Below, in pieces: positions 51,350-60,100 of a DNA stretch of 64,000 nucleotides. The DNA is from Hyphomicrobiales bacterium (GTDB lineage Bacteria > Pseudomonadota > Alphaproteobacteria > Rhizobiales > Rhizobiaceae): positions 1 to 64,000 of the forward strand of contig UCIT01000004.1 of assembly GCA_900472625.1 (NCBI GenBank), read 5' to 3'. Numbering within the stretch: the first letter of the stretch is position 1; every line of letters begins with the position of its first letter. The notes beneath the pieces are model-generated. The model saw nothing but the letters and a program-made list of their open reading frames with translations, had not been told where the DNA came from and did not search any database. Made by a program: the position numbers and the translations under genes.

Positions 51350-51985
51350 ATGCCAACCGAGTTCCTTTTCAACGGGCCAGACACCGCTCGGTTTACCATC
51401 CTTTTAGCCCACGGCGCGGGCGGACCTATGGATTCTGCGGGGATGACCACGGCAGCAGCGAACCTGGCGGCTGTCGGTTTCCGTGTCGCTCGCTTTGAAT
51501 TCGCCTACATGGCGTCACGAAGATCGAGCGGCGGCCGAAAACCACCGCCACGAGCGGAGACCTTAAAAAGCGAGTATCTGTCCGCGATCAACGAGCTGGG
51601 CGCGTCGATATTGATTGTCGGCGGCCGTTCCATGGGTGGGCGGGTGGCCAGCATGATCGCAGATGAGTTGTTGGACAGTCGGAAGGCCGTGGGCCTTCTG
51701 TGTTTGGGCTACCCGTTCCATGCGCCCGATAAACCAGAACGTCCGCGGACCGCCCACTTAGCTGACCTACGAATGCCGACTTTGATTTGCCAGGGCACGC
51801 GCGACATTTTCGGGACTCCGGAGGACGTCGAGAGTTACGAACTTTCGGACAAAATCGACATTGTGTGGTTGGAAGACGGGGACCACGGCTTGAAGCCGCG
51901 AAAGGCAATATCTGGTCTTTCGGAGGCCGATCACATGGTCACCGTGGCTGACAGCGTTGTCGAGTGGTCCAAGAGGTTGGCGTGA
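51350..51985 (+). CDS. Alpha/beta hydrolase of the KANL3/Tex30-like type
   Basis: The 211-aa protein has LLAHGAGGPMDS, a nucleophile elbow GGRSMGG with Ser94, the acid Asp in CQGTRDIFGTP and His in EDGDHGLKPR. This matches the small serine hydrolases related to dienelactone hydrolase. No signal peptide. GGGAGGTCCG precedes the ATG. Substrate unknown. Confidence 0.88.
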   Translation: MPTEFLFNGPDTARFTILLAHGAGGPMDSAGMTTAAANLAAVGFRVARFEFAYMASRRSSGGRKPPPRAETLKSEYLSAINELGASILIVGGRSMGGRVASMIADELLDSRKAVGLLCLGYPFHAPDKPERPRTAHLADLRMPTLICQGTRDIFGTPEDVESYELSDKIDIVWLEDGDHGLKPRKAISGLSEADHMVTVADSVVEWSKRLA

Positions 51986-52830
51986 AGGACTGGCACGGCG
52001 TTGTTACAGGATGTGCTCAATATCCGGTGCCACGGTTCAAACGGTCGCCACCAATCCTTTCGGAATTAATCAGATGTTGACGGACGCGAGCTGTCTTTCG
52101 CGCTTGCTTTCCGTCCGTACGCGTCGTCACTTATCGGACGCGTGGCCCTCAGCTGCCAACGTACTTGCAAGATCATGCTTTCACTATCGTTAGCGAGCCG
52201 CGGGGTAGGTTTGCGGCGAGGAGCGGGCAATCATTCCGATGCTGGCTGTTGTTGGACGCGACGCTTTTGTTCCCGCCAAATTTCAACCTGTTTTAAGCGC
52301 CTCCGCGACCTATTGGGGTCACGGGCTTCGATACCAATTAGATGCCCATGGTGGCCTGCGCTACAAATTCAGGACTCTGTAACGAACACGACGGCCATTG
52401 AAAACTAGTCGCTAAGCTGCTCCGCTAGACCCGGCCACGTCAAGCCATCCGAAGGCGAACGTCCACAAGTGGCACGTCTACCTCTGCGGCCAACTCGATC
52501 GCCTCTGCCACCGTTCTGGCGCCGGTCACCGTGCATCCCACAGCAAGAACGTCTTCGATTGAGAGCGCGACATCTCCCTGGTCTTCTACCGATAGCGCGT
52601 TCGCTCGAATTCTCGCTTTGACGTTAGCGCCACCGCGAGAAGAAAAATCAGATTGGTCGCCGCCGGAATCGAAGTCGATAGCTTACAGACAACCGAAGAC
52701 GGCGCAGAAGCGAGCCTCAAGGGCAGCGGCACAACCGTCGCTCTGCCCTCCACGCCACATCAACATCGGTTCAGGCTTAGAGCCAGCTCCCGACAATATG
52801 TTCCGATCTCTTCCGCCTGATGATCAGCCT
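51986..52830. other. Stretch of about 840 bases with only one recognisable remnant
   Basis: Apart from the receiver remnant at 52440-52589, the frames here have no support. It is probably decayed DNA. Confidence 0.35.
52440..52589 (-). pseudogene. Receiver-domain remnant
   Basis: The minus strand encodes VEDQGDVALSIEDVLAVGCT, VTGARTVAEAIELAAEVDVP and LVDVRLRMA followed by a stop. This is the first half of a single-domain receiver of the rhizobial type (LVDVRL holds the phosphoacceptor Asp). The C-terminal half is missing and no start codon is found in frame with a ribosome site. Confidence 0.65.
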
Positions 52831-53091
52831 CTAATCGTGCCGCTCTACATAGAGAACATGGATAAATCCTCGCGCTGAGCCCGGCATTTGATCCTTCAGG
52901 ACCGTCATCGCCGTGATACGCGCTCCCGCCAGAGAGACGCCCTCGTTCAAACCCTCAATCCACGCCGTGGCGTCATCCTCACTTTGGAAGTCATTCTGGC
53001 TCCGCTGGATTTCAGTTTGAAATCGCCCGGCTCGATACCCCTCCTCCTTGCCGACTGAATACCAGTCCCTTCGCCCTGTCGTGGAAGCCAT
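52831..53091 (-). CDS. Hypothetical protein (86 aa)
   Basis: The product MASTTGRRDWYSVGKEEGYR... is polar with TAWIEGLNEGVSLAGARITA. The ATG at 53091 has AGGAG about 13 bases upstream, which is long, so the start is unsure. No family recognised. It is on the same strand as the next two small genes. Confidence 0.5.
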   Translation of the reverse strand: MASTTGRRDWYSVGKEEGYRAGRFQTEIQRSQNDFQSEDDATAWIEGLNEGVSLAGARITAMTVLKDQMPGSARGFIHVLYVERHD

Positions 53092-53122
53092 GTCGATTAG
53101 GGAACTCCTGTCTTCTCTCCGA

Positions 53123-53446
53123 TTAACCTCGCAGTTTGTTACGAGCGGTAACCCGCGCAACGCGAGCCAGAACATAAGTCAAAGCAAGCGCTCCAACGAT
53201 TTTGAGCCATGGAACCCCTGCTTCAACGGTGACCGATCCTGAAACCTCGGCGCGTCCGTAGATTGCGTCCACCTGAAGCCATAAGTCGGAAACGTCTTTT
53301 CGAAGCCACGCCACCTCTCTGGTCTGGGCGTCCTCATCGTTGTCGAACTGACCTCCCTCGGCATCGTTGTCGGTTTCCAAAACGTCATCGAGGTGTTCCT
53401 TGAGCTGAGCGGGACTATCAAAACCTCTCGCTTTGAAGTTGGTCAT
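53123..53446 (-). CDS. Small membrane-anchored protein (107 aa)
   Basis: The N-terminal half is acidic (VLETDNDAEGGQFDNDEDAQ). The C-terminal part has one hydrophobic helix (WLKIVGALALTYVLARVARV), so it is likely a tail-anchored inner-membrane protein. AGGAGG precedes the ATG. Function unknown. Confidence 0.65.
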   Translation of the reverse strand: MTNFKARGFDSPAQLKEHLDDVLETDNDAEGGQFDNDEDAQTREVAWLRKDVSDLWLQVDAIYGRAEVSGSVTVEAGVPWLKIVGALALTYVLARVARVTARNKLRG

Positions 53447-53582
53447 GAAACCCTCCTGGGTCGATTAATCTGGAGTAACAGTCGATATCGTCTGGGTAAC
53501 AGTCCGCGTTTTGCCGTCGATGAGTGCGAGTTTATCGTGTGCGCCCTGACCGAGATGTGTCACGTCGTTGGATCGATTCTCG

Positions 53583-53846
53583 TTAAAATCGGACGGTTGC
53601 CTTATGCCGGCAGTCCTCCACATTGCCATTGCTGAGGGCGTCGTGGCTGTTGATCGCCTCGTCGGGCTCAGTACCGAATGACAAAACTTGAGCCAACAGC
53701 GCTTGAGCATGCTGGACGGCATTTTCCGCGCCGATATTGTTTTCAACGTTACTCATCACGACGGAGACAAGTTCGCCACCTTCTCCCAAGAACTCTACCG
53801 CTATCATCTGACCCTCAGGGGCCACACGCGTGCTTGTGATTTCCAT
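53583..53846 (-). CDS. Small conserved protein, VEFxGEGGE family (copy 2)
   Basis: The 87-aa product has AVEFLGEGGELVSVVM and LSFGTEPDEA, matching copy 1 at 3214-3486. AAGGAGGAC precedes ATG 53846. A GGAAC-N17-GTT promoter starts about 25 bases upstream. Function unknown. Confidence 0.72.
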   Translation of the reverse strand: MEITSTRVAPEGQMIAVEFLGEGGELVSVVMSNVENNIGAENAVQHAQALLAQVLSFGTEPDEAINSHDALSNGNVEDCRHKATVRF

Positions 53847-53869
53847 AATGTCCTCCTTGTTGCATCGAA

Positions 53870-53894
53870 AACTTCGTCGAGAAAGGATAGTTCC
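53870..53894 (-). promoter_or_regulatory. EcfG-type promoter of the VEFxGEGGE copy 2 gene
   Basis: On the minus strand GGAAC, 17 bases, GTT. The predicted transcript start is about 15 bases upstream of the ATG. Confidence 0.72.
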
Positions 53895-54206
53895 GGCCCG
53901 AGACCACAAACAAAATACGAGGAGGGTCGGCATGGCGTCGACCCTCCTCTGGCCGACGTCAATTCGAACTGACGGAGTGTTAGTGTCGATGATGGACGTT
54001 AGATGATAGGGCTATCCGGACTGGCGTGGGATCGACCTCTTGATGGCGAAACGTCGCGACGATTCTCGATGTCGCTCCGATTGCATTTCCGTCGCTCAAA
54101 TTTCAGTGATTTTCGGCAGAGCTAAGACAAATGACCACGCCCGCTGCGCTGACCCTTCGTGTGGCTCGCGGTGGGGGCCGCGGGAGGAACGCAAAAGAGA
54201 CCTCTC

Positions 54207-54656
54207 TCAGCATGCCGATCTTGTGATGGTCAGCTCGTTCGTTGTCTGCGCCAGTCTTTCAGCCAGTCCCCGCATCACCCCGATACCGATATGCGGAAAG
54301 TCGCTGACCAATTTGAGAAAATGCTCCTTGCTGATGCGGAGAGCCTCGACATCTGTAGATGCCCTGACTGTTGCCGTTCGGGCTGTATCGCAAAGGATGG
54401 AAATTTCGCCGACGATCGAGTTGGGCGCAACCTCGGCGACCTTCACGTCTCCGGCCGAGGAAAGAACGCAGACTTCGGCGGTTCCCGTTAGCACGACGAA
54501 CGCGGCATCGCCTTGGTCGCCTTGATGACAGAGCGCGGCTCCGCGCGGGTATTGATTGCGCTCCGACGCGAAGGCCAGAAGCTTCAATTTGGCTGGGTCG
54601 ATCGTGGAAAAAATCGGCAACCGGCGCAACATTTCGACTTCGTCACGTAGAAACAT
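54207..54656 (-). CDS. Cyclic nucleotide-binding domain protein without output domain
   Basis: The 149-aa product is one cNMP-binding fold: FSTIDPAKLKLLAFASERNQ, CHQGDQGDAAFVVLTGTAEV, the phosphate cassette FVGEIS-like SIVGEISILCDTARTATVRA and EALRISKEHFLKLV. No helix-turn-helix follows. It may act as a regulatory subunit or a stress-signal binder. AGGAGGA precedes the ATG. Confidence 0.88.
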   Translation of the reverse strand: MFLRDEVEMLRRLPIFSTIDPAKLKLLAFASERNQYPRGAALCHQGDQGDAAFVVLTGTAEVCVLSSAGDVKVAEVAPNSIVGEISILCDTARTATVRASTDVEALRISKEHFLKLVSDFPHIGIGVMRGLAERLAQTTNELTITRSAC

Positions 54657-54814
54657 GGCTCCTCCTCATGTTCGGGGCACCAACGTAGAGATTGTCCGGC
54701 TGGAAGCAAGCCTTCACACTCAAATCGAATAATCCCCGGCGGGGAAGTCGCCGCAGTTCCGTCTTTGAGCCAATCGGTGTTAGATCAAGGAAACACGAAT
54801 CGTAGAGGACGAGA

Positions 54815-55027
54815 ATGCCGTTCTATAGAGTCACGTCTCACAGCTTGCTGGTCGAAGCCGTAAATCCTTTGGAAGCAGCCATGCGTGCTTACAGGATGTT
54901 CGACGACCGAACGCCCACAGACTTTCAGGTTGTGGGTCCAGACGTCGAAATCGCTGAAATTCATTTGACGCCGGAGCAACAAGAGAAAGCAATAACCATC
55001 GCTTTTGCTAAGCGATCTGGCGTCTAG
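54815..55027 (+). CDS. Small conserved protein (70 aa), MPxYxVT family copy 2
   Basis: MPFYRVTSHSLLVEAVNPLE and PTDFQVVGPD match the layout of the 71-aa product at 35368-35583. A short inverted repeat AGCGGG/CCCGCT (55026-55042) overlaps its stop codon. Function unknown. Confidence 0.6.
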   Translation: MPFYRVTSHSLLVEAVNPLEAAMRAYRMFDDRTPTDFQVVGPDVEIAEIHLTPEQQEKAITIAFAKRSGV

Positions 55028-55115
55028 CGGGTAACGCCCGCTGGCAAAGCTGGAGCAGCATCCGCTATTCCCGACGGCAATCCTGCTCATATCCTTTTAA
55101 AATATAAGGAGAGTG

Positions 55116-55469
55116 ATGGAAACGAGCGATGATGCTGCGCAACGACGCCAGCCGGCACACACGAGCGCCGAAATCGCTATGTTTCAAGCGGCACCCAAGA
55201 CGCTATCTCGGGAACAAGGCGTTGATCGAAACCGATCCGAAGTCTTCAATATAAGTCTGGCGTTGATGAACCTATGGCACGTGGGTGTAAGGGACGCTGA
55301 CCAGTTGGTCTCCCGCTTCCGAGAAGAATCGCGGGTGTGGTTCGTATTGCGGCTGGCGGCACGTCGAGAATGGCAAGTTCCGTTATCATGTTTAAACGCA
55401 AGAGCACCGTTGTGGTGGCCAAGAAACTATTGCCAGGCCTGCGCTTTTTCTTTCGACGGGCTTCGTTAG
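55116..55469 (+). CDS. Hypothetical protein (117 aa), doubtful
   Basis: AAGGAGAG precedes the ATG. The first 70 residues look protein-like (FNISLALMNLWHVGVRDADQ), but the last 40 are rich in Trp, Arg and Cys, as if the frame had shifted. It may be a real gene broken late. No family recognised. Confidence 0.3.
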   Translation: METSDDAAQRRQPAHTSAEIAMFQAAPKTLSREQGVDRNRSEVFNISLALMNLWHVGVRDADQLVSRFREESRVWFVLRLAARREWQVPLSCLNARAPLWWPRNYCQACAFSFDGLR

Positions 55470-55663
55470 TGCATGGCCCGAGGTCTTAATATAATTTCCG
55501 CGCCAGTTTCGGTCGCCACGATCCGGCCTGCCTGCCATTTCGCAAGACCGAGATTAATCAAGCGTTCCAGCGTCGATTCCGCTATAAACGAGACCTCATC
55601 ATCGACAAGACTCGTAAGCGCCGCCGCTTCATCGCCGTCAAGATCGTCTATCGAGATGACCAA
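55466..55663 (-). CDS. Small hypothetical protein (65 aa), TTG start
   Basis: A TTG at 55663 follows GGGGGAATAGC. The product begins MVISIDDLDGDEAAALTSLV and has a winged-helix-like run ESTLERLINLGLAKWQAGRI. No named family; the layout resembles a small winged helix, but DNA binding is a guess. It overlaps the end of the preceding doubtful gene by four bases tail to tail. Confidence 0.45.
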   Translation of the reverse strand: MVISIDDLDGDEAAALTSLVDDEVSFIAESTLERLINLGLAKWQAGRIVATETGAEIILRPRAMH

Positions 55664-55789
55664 AGCTATTCCCCCACGACACAATCTCAAAAGTGTAGCA
55701 CGGCTGCGTGTACCTGAAAGCAATTTCGACTGGGTCAAGGCCCGACGCCATGATCGATGGCTGTGGCCCGCCGTGGCTGGTTCCTTGCA

Positions 55790-55980
55790 TCAGCCACGCA
55801 ACATCGGTTGGCGCGCGTTTTCTTCCAGCTTTTGTAGCGCCGTTATCACCTCACGCTCGGAGTACGGCTTGCCCACAAAGCCGACTGGAGCCCATTCCGC
55901 TGCTCGTTCTTGCGTTAACACGTCGAGGTTTCGGAACACAAAAAGCGATGGAAAGCCCATCTTTGCCGAAGCTTGCCCGC
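55790..55980 (-). pseudogene. C-terminal remnant of a receiver gene
   Basis: The minus strand encodes KMGFPSLFVFRNLDVLTQER, then AAEWAPVGFVGKPYSEREVI and TALQKLEENA. The VGKPYSEREV segment is the Lys-Pro motif and last helix of a single-domain receiver. The phosphoacceptor half is missing. Confidence 0.65.
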
Positions 55981-56008
55981 TGTCTCGACGCCGTTCGACC
56001 CTCTATCC

Positions 56009-56537
56009 ATCGTTCAAGCGATCGTCTCTCAATCACTGCGAGCATCCGGAACTGTCGCCGACGTCAAAGACGTCATCACCAAGCGAGTGGCAGCTCTCGC
56101 CAAGGCTCAAGACGTCCTGACGTCGGCGGAGGAACGCGATGGCTGATATAGGCGACGTCGTTTCGAGCGCGCTTGCCCCGCATGACTCGGGGGTGGGACG
56201 TTTTGAGATCGATGGCCCAACTAGCAGGCTCACGTCGCGCCAAGCCCTCGGACTATCGCTTGCACTACACGAATTGGCCACCAACGCCGCCAAATACGGC
56301 GCTCTGTCGGGCGATAACGGCAAGGTAGAGATCAAATGGAATGTTGAGGAGGATGGCGCGTTTCGGTTCAGTTGGTCGGAAAGCGGCGGGCCACAGGTGT
56401 CAGTTCCAACCCGTGTCGGTTTTGGCTCTCAGCTTATTCGCCGGATGGTGGCACCCTATTTCGACGGGGAAGCATACTTAGATTACGATCCTTACGGTGT
56501 CCGTTTCACGCTTAGCGGAAAGCTGATTAGCAAGTAG
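56009..56537 (+). pseudogene. HWE histidine kinase remnant (C-terminal half, frameshifted)
   Basis: The plus strand has IVQAIVSQSLRASGTVADVK and LAKAQDVLTSAEERD, which follow the phosphoacceptor of an HWE kinase. A frame change at about 56135 is followed by ADIGDVVSSALAPHDS, LALHELATNAAKYGALSG, FSWSESGGPQVSVPTRVGFG and so on to a normal end. The sensor domains and phosphoacceptor His are gone. It diverges from the receiver remnant next door. Confidence 0.78.
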
Positions 56538-56549
56538 ATATCCCGCCTG

Positions 56550-56775
56550 AGGTTCACCGTTACTGGCCGGACGAGGTCAAGGTGCAGATTGTTTCGGAGA
56601 GCCTCCGTCCCGGCGCGATGGTCAAGAGGGTCGCAGAGCGACCCGGCCTGAAGCCGAACCACCTCTCGACTTGGCGAACGATGGCGCGGCACGCAAGCTC
56701 GTACTGCCTGCACCGGAGGGAAACGGTGGAGTTCGCATCGGTGACCGTCGGTCCACCCCGTTGCGAAGCCGACTG
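56550..56775 (+). pseudogene. IS66-family OrfA (TnpA) remnant
   Basis: RYWPDEVKVQIVSESLRPGA and AERPGLKPNHLSTWRTMA match the opening of IS66-type OrfA; a frame change near 56690 leads to KLVLPAPEG. The element has no recognisable ends or other genes left. Confidence 0.75.
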
Positions 56776-56923
56776 AATCGACATTGTTATTCTCCCGATT
56801 TTTTGCTGAGCATCTCAAGAGTGCTTGGCGTCAACGGGGAGCGTGGCGAGGTCGTCGTGAAACGCGAGTGCGGCCTCTACTTCGTAGGCAACACAGTCTA
56901 AAAGACCCGAGGCGGTGGAGGGT

Positions 56924-57274
56924 TTACTCGACATCTCCGTTCGCCTTTTCGATGTTGTATAAGGCTTCGATGGCTGCTTGCTCATCACCAATAAAAGGGA
57001 TCACGCGAGGCGTATCATTCTTCCACCGGTTAAGAAAGCCAAACGCCCTACCCGCCTTCTTATCGATCGCAATCTCAAATTGCCCGATGGGCGCTCCGCT
57101 TTCCATATCAAAAGCCAATGCGCAATAGAGGGGAAATGTTTGATAGCCATCGGCCATCAGGACTTTTGCCATCAGGGTTGGACAAATCTCGGCAAGGTTC
57201 ACCTGTATTGGTGGCGTCCAGTAAGTCCCGGCTGGCTCATTTTCAGTAGCGGTGGCGATTGGGTCGGCATACAT
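56924..57274 (-). CDS. Hypothetical protein (116 aa)
   Basis: ATG 57274 follows AAAGGACGACTGCC. The product has FPLYCALAFDMESGAPIGQF and IPFIGDEQAAIEALYNIEKA. It is soluble and of mixed fold. No family recognised. Confidence 0.6.
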   Translation of the reverse strand: MYADPIATATENEPAGTYWTPPIQVNLAEICPTLMAKVLMADGYQTFPLYCALAFDMESGAPIGQFEIAIDKKAGRAFGFLNRWKNDTPRVIPFIGDEQAAIEALYNIEKANGDVE

Positions 57275-57485
57275 GGCAGTCGTCCTTTGATGATGACGAG
57301 ATGAAATCAAAGCCGCACACGTTCTTCTTATGTTCTCATAAGCGATATGTCAATCGGATGATCCCCATACCGCAGTGATCGCTTTGCGAACTGCAGACCA
57401 TTTTTGGACTCAACCAATGTCAGTTAGACATCGTTAATTGCACGCGTAAAATAACGTGCCGAGAAGCTCTGCAGCCGAGGATGCA

Positions 57486-57692
57486 ATGTACGTAATCTCA
57501 ATTGACGATCGTGGACACGAGCGCAATTTTTTGGCGACAAATCTCTCTTTCGCTGGGCATCTTCTCCAAGCGACTGTCAATGGGTGTCCCAGAGAGTTCG
57601 ACCTCTCGCAGCTGCTCGATATCATGGCAGTTGATGATAGCTTAGGACCTGCGTTCCCACAGCGGGCGATGCCTCAAACAAGCCTTTCCTGA
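57486..57692 (+). CDS. Hypothetical protein (68 aa)
   Basis: ATG 57486 follows GAGGATGCA. The product MYVISIDDRGHERNFLATNL... has short strands and DLSQLLDIMAVDDS. It is probably a small beta-rich protein. Function unknown. Confidence 0.45.
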   Translation: MYVISIDDRGHERNFLATNLSFAGHLLQATVNGCPREFDLSQLLDIMAVDDSLGPAFPQRAMPQTSLS

Positions 57693-57790
57693 GACGGATA
57701 AACTCGCTCGCAGATTCGGCTAGCCCGTGAACTTTTCCCGCAGTTTCCAGGGAGAAGTCAGCGATAGCACCACCCCGTGAACCCCTGCCC

Positions 57791-58060
57791 TCAATGGAGT
57801 GTAACACCACGTTTCTGGCTAACCGCGATCAGCTGGCAAATCTCCCTTAGAACAGCTTTGGCCATGTCGTCGTCCTCGGTGCACAGGTATCCGGTGACCG
57901 CGACCAATCTGTCGATTACCGCTCCTATCAGGCCCGCGAACTCCAGGTCGTTCGCGCGAAGCCTCGCCTCGCGTTGTGCCTTCAACGTGTTTAATAACCG
58001 AGCGAAGAGCGTGTGCCGTTCGATCGTTGACATCTCACCGAACTGGCTCAACTCAGCCAT
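57791..58060 (-). CDS. Hypothetical helical protein (89 aa)
   Basis: The product is mostly helical (STIERHTLFARLLNTLKAQR, FAGLIGAVIDRLVAVTGYLC). Several starts are possible: TTG 58084, ATG 58060 and ATG 58033, none with a strong ribosome site. It converges with the 68-aa gene. Function unknown. Confidence 0.5.
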   Translation of the reverse strand: MAELSQFGEMSTIERHTLFARLLNTLKAQREARLRANDLEFAGLIGAVIDRLVAVTGYLCTEDDDMAKAVLREICQLIAVSQKRGVTLH

Positions 58061-58126
58061 CGTCAACTGCCTGGTCGTCTTCAACGACTGAAAGACCGTG
58101 CAGACGTGCTTCGTGGGTGGCGGCGG

Positions 58127-58504
58127 TCAAAACACATACCCGCAAACCAATCCCCTCACCGTTGCGAGTAGCTGCCGCACCTCGTAAGGCTTTGCCAGAT
58201 ATCGGCAGCCAATCGGCAAATCAGACGCAGTGGCCGTCCCGCCTCCGGAAGCGATGATAAGCTTGATCGCAGGCCACCTGCGATGAACGTTGTGAACGAG
58301 CGAAATTCCGTCCATGGCTCCAGGCATGCTGATATCGGAAACGACGGCATCAATACTTGTGTCGTTCTCAAGTATTCCGATCGCGTCGGCTGCATTCATA
58401 GCTTCTATGACGTCGAAGCCAGCGTCTTGCAACTGGGCCGCCATGGTCATCCGGACGAAGACGTCGTCTTCGACGATGAGGACGACAATACGTTCGCAAT
58501 GCAT
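58127..58504 (-). CDS. Single-domain response regulator
   Basis: The 125-aa receiver has the VEDDVFV acidic pair, Asp57 (SDISMPGAMDG), the Ser of IIASGG and Lys of LAKPY. It is similar in layout to the receivers at 19421 and 49825. ATG 58504 is chosen since receiver sequence begins there. It is divergent from the stress-protein gene. Confidence 0.88.
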   Translation of the reverse strand: MHCERIVVLIVEDDVFVRMTMAAQLQDAGFDVIEAMNAADAIGILENDTSIDAVVSDISMPGAMDGISLVHNVHRRWPAIKLIIASGGGTATASDLPIGCRYLAKPYEVRQLLATVRGLVCGYVF

Positions 58505-58676
58505 ACTCCAGACACCTCTCACAACGGAAAAGGAAGATGGCGCGGATACACTGCGATTCAATTCTCCATAGGAGCAAGGCTGCATTGCATTTTTGTTTGG
58601 TCAGCGATTAAGGGCTGACTCCGTCTGAACCGCGTTAACCTGGCGAGCTCAGAATCTCCTGTGTCCCTGGCATCGG

Positions 58677-58701
58677 GGAACCTTGTCGCCGGCCCGTCGT
58701 T
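58677..58701 (+). promoter_or_regulatory. EcfG-type promoter of the 242-aa stress-protein gene
   Basis: GGAAC, 16 bases, CGTT: full match. The predicted transcript start is about 25 bases before the ATG at 58733. Confidence 0.8.
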
Positions 58702-58732
58702 TTGGCGTCATGGGAGTTCTAGGAGGAGTCCA

Positions 58733-59461
58733 ATGACTAATCTTTACAACGAAACTGCACCGGCTTCGAGCAGTGGTCGCAGCAATCTCACAGCCTTTTT
58801 CGACAGTCGCGGCGACGCGGAAAGAGCAGTCAGCCGCTTGGAAGCCGCTGGCATAGGTCAGGACGCAATCGCACTGATGCCTGGGTATGAAGCCGACAGC
58901 GAACCGTCAAGCGTCGCAGGTGATGATCGAGGCGGCTTCTGGGTGGCCCTGTCGGGCTGGTTCTTCCCGGACGATGATCGGCATGTGTATGCGGAGGGAT
59001 TGCGACGTGGCGGCTTTCTGATTTCGGTCCAAGTGGATGACGCGACCCATGATACCGCGCACGACATTCTCGATGACGAGGGCTCGATCGACATCGATGA
59101 GCGTGCTGACCTCTGGCGCTCGGAAGGGTGGGAGATAAGCCGATCAAACGAAGAGTTGGCTCAACGCCAGTATGACAGCAACCAGTTCGCGTCACCGCCG
59201 AGCGAGACTGACAGCGAAGCAGACGCTGTTGTCGGAACAAATGCAACACCCAATATCAGACGTGCCTCGTCATCGTCCAAGGTACGTTCTTATGACATTG
59301 ACGAAGCCCTACCTGATGATCAGTCGCTGCGGGACGACATTTTACCGACTGGACATCAGCGTGCAGTAGACAGCGACCTCTTGAGAGAGGATCGTGAGCA
59401 GGAGGGATCGAAAGACCCCATGGACGTCTCGCAAATCCAAAATAACGGCTTCCCGCGCTAA
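58733..59461 (+). CDS. General-stress-type protein (YflT-like N-terminus)
   Basis: The 242-aa product opens LTAFFDSRGDAERAVSRLEA and AGIGQDAIALMPG, matching the YflT/GS17M-type domain of stress proteins. A second half DRHVYAEGLRRGGFLISVQV, DDATHDTAHDILDDEGSIDI resembles the rest of that fold. The C-terminal third is acidic and disordered. AGGAGGAG precedes ATG 58733. A full EcfG promoter precedes the gene. Confidence 0.82.
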   Translation: MTNLYNETAPASSSGRSNLTAFFDSRGDAERAVSRLEAAGIGQDAIALMPGYEADSEPSSVAGDDRGGFWVALSGWFFPDDDRHVYAEGLRRGGFLISVQVDDATHDTAHDILDDEGSIDIDERADLWRSEGWEISRSNEELAQRQYDSNQFASPPSETDSEADAVVGTNATPNIRRASSSSKVRSYDIDEALPDDQSLRDDILPTGHQRAVDSDLLREDREQEGSKDPMDVSQIQNNGFPR

Positions 59462-59547
59462 TCGCTGGCTTGGTCACGTCACCGGCCGACCTGACCACCA
59501 TCTCGACCTCTCGTTGGCCGCTGCCAACTCGGAACCGGCAAACCACT

Positions 59548-59994
59548 ATGCTAAAATCGTTCGAACACGTTGGCATGACTGTCAGCGATATGGACCGCAC
59601 TGTCGGCTTCTACCGTGACCTATTGGGTCTCAGCCTGGAGCTTCGAAAGACCACTGTAGACGGCTCTGACCTGGCTTTCTTCGACGCTGGCGGCGGTATG
59701 CTCGAGATCATGGCCCCTCGGGGTGGTGCTAAACGGGCCGCCGACGTTCCGGATGACACCGCGGGGTTACGACACTTGACGTTCCTCTTCGACGATGTCG
59801 ACACGATTTTTGCCAAGCTGGAGCGCGCCGGCGTCCAGATCAAAGAGCGGCCACGGCCTGCAGTCCATTCAGAGGTCCTGTATCGCGTAGCTTTCGTACG
59901 AGACCCAGACGGCATCCTCGTAGAACTTGCCGAGCGCACCCGCGGACGTAACGGACAAGGGACGACGCAAAGCCCTGTTAATGCCAGCCTTTAG
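59548..59994 (+). CDS. VOC (glyoxalase) family protein
   Basis: The 148-aa product has LKSFEHVGMTVSDMDRTVGF, then FFDAGGGMLEIMAP, LRHLTFLFDDVDTIFAKLER and FVRDPDGILVELAE, with His and Glu metal ligands of the VOC fold. It is closer to glyoxalase-type sequence than the VOC protein at 50438. ATG 59548 is the start that fits the domain. Confidence 0.9.
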   Translation: MLKSFEHVGMTVSDMDRTVGFYRDLLGLSLELRKTTVDGSDLAFFDAGGGMLEIMAPRGGAKRAADVPDDTAGLRHLTFLFDDVDTIFAKLERAGVQIKERPRPAVHSEVLYRVAFVRDPDGILVELAERTRGRNGQGTTQSPVNASL

Positions 59995-60100
59995 AGTGCC
60001 TCCCTAGGCGGCACTGCCGAATTTGCGCGGCGAGAACGCAGTAGTCGCACGAAACCATGCTGTGTTTCAAAAAAACGGGTGCCCATGCCCAATTCGGAAA

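Noticed and set aside
55473..56120. Long plus-strand frame of 215 codons
   Set aside because: It is a shadow of the minus-strand small gene and the receiver and HWE remnants; it has no protein-like pattern of its own.
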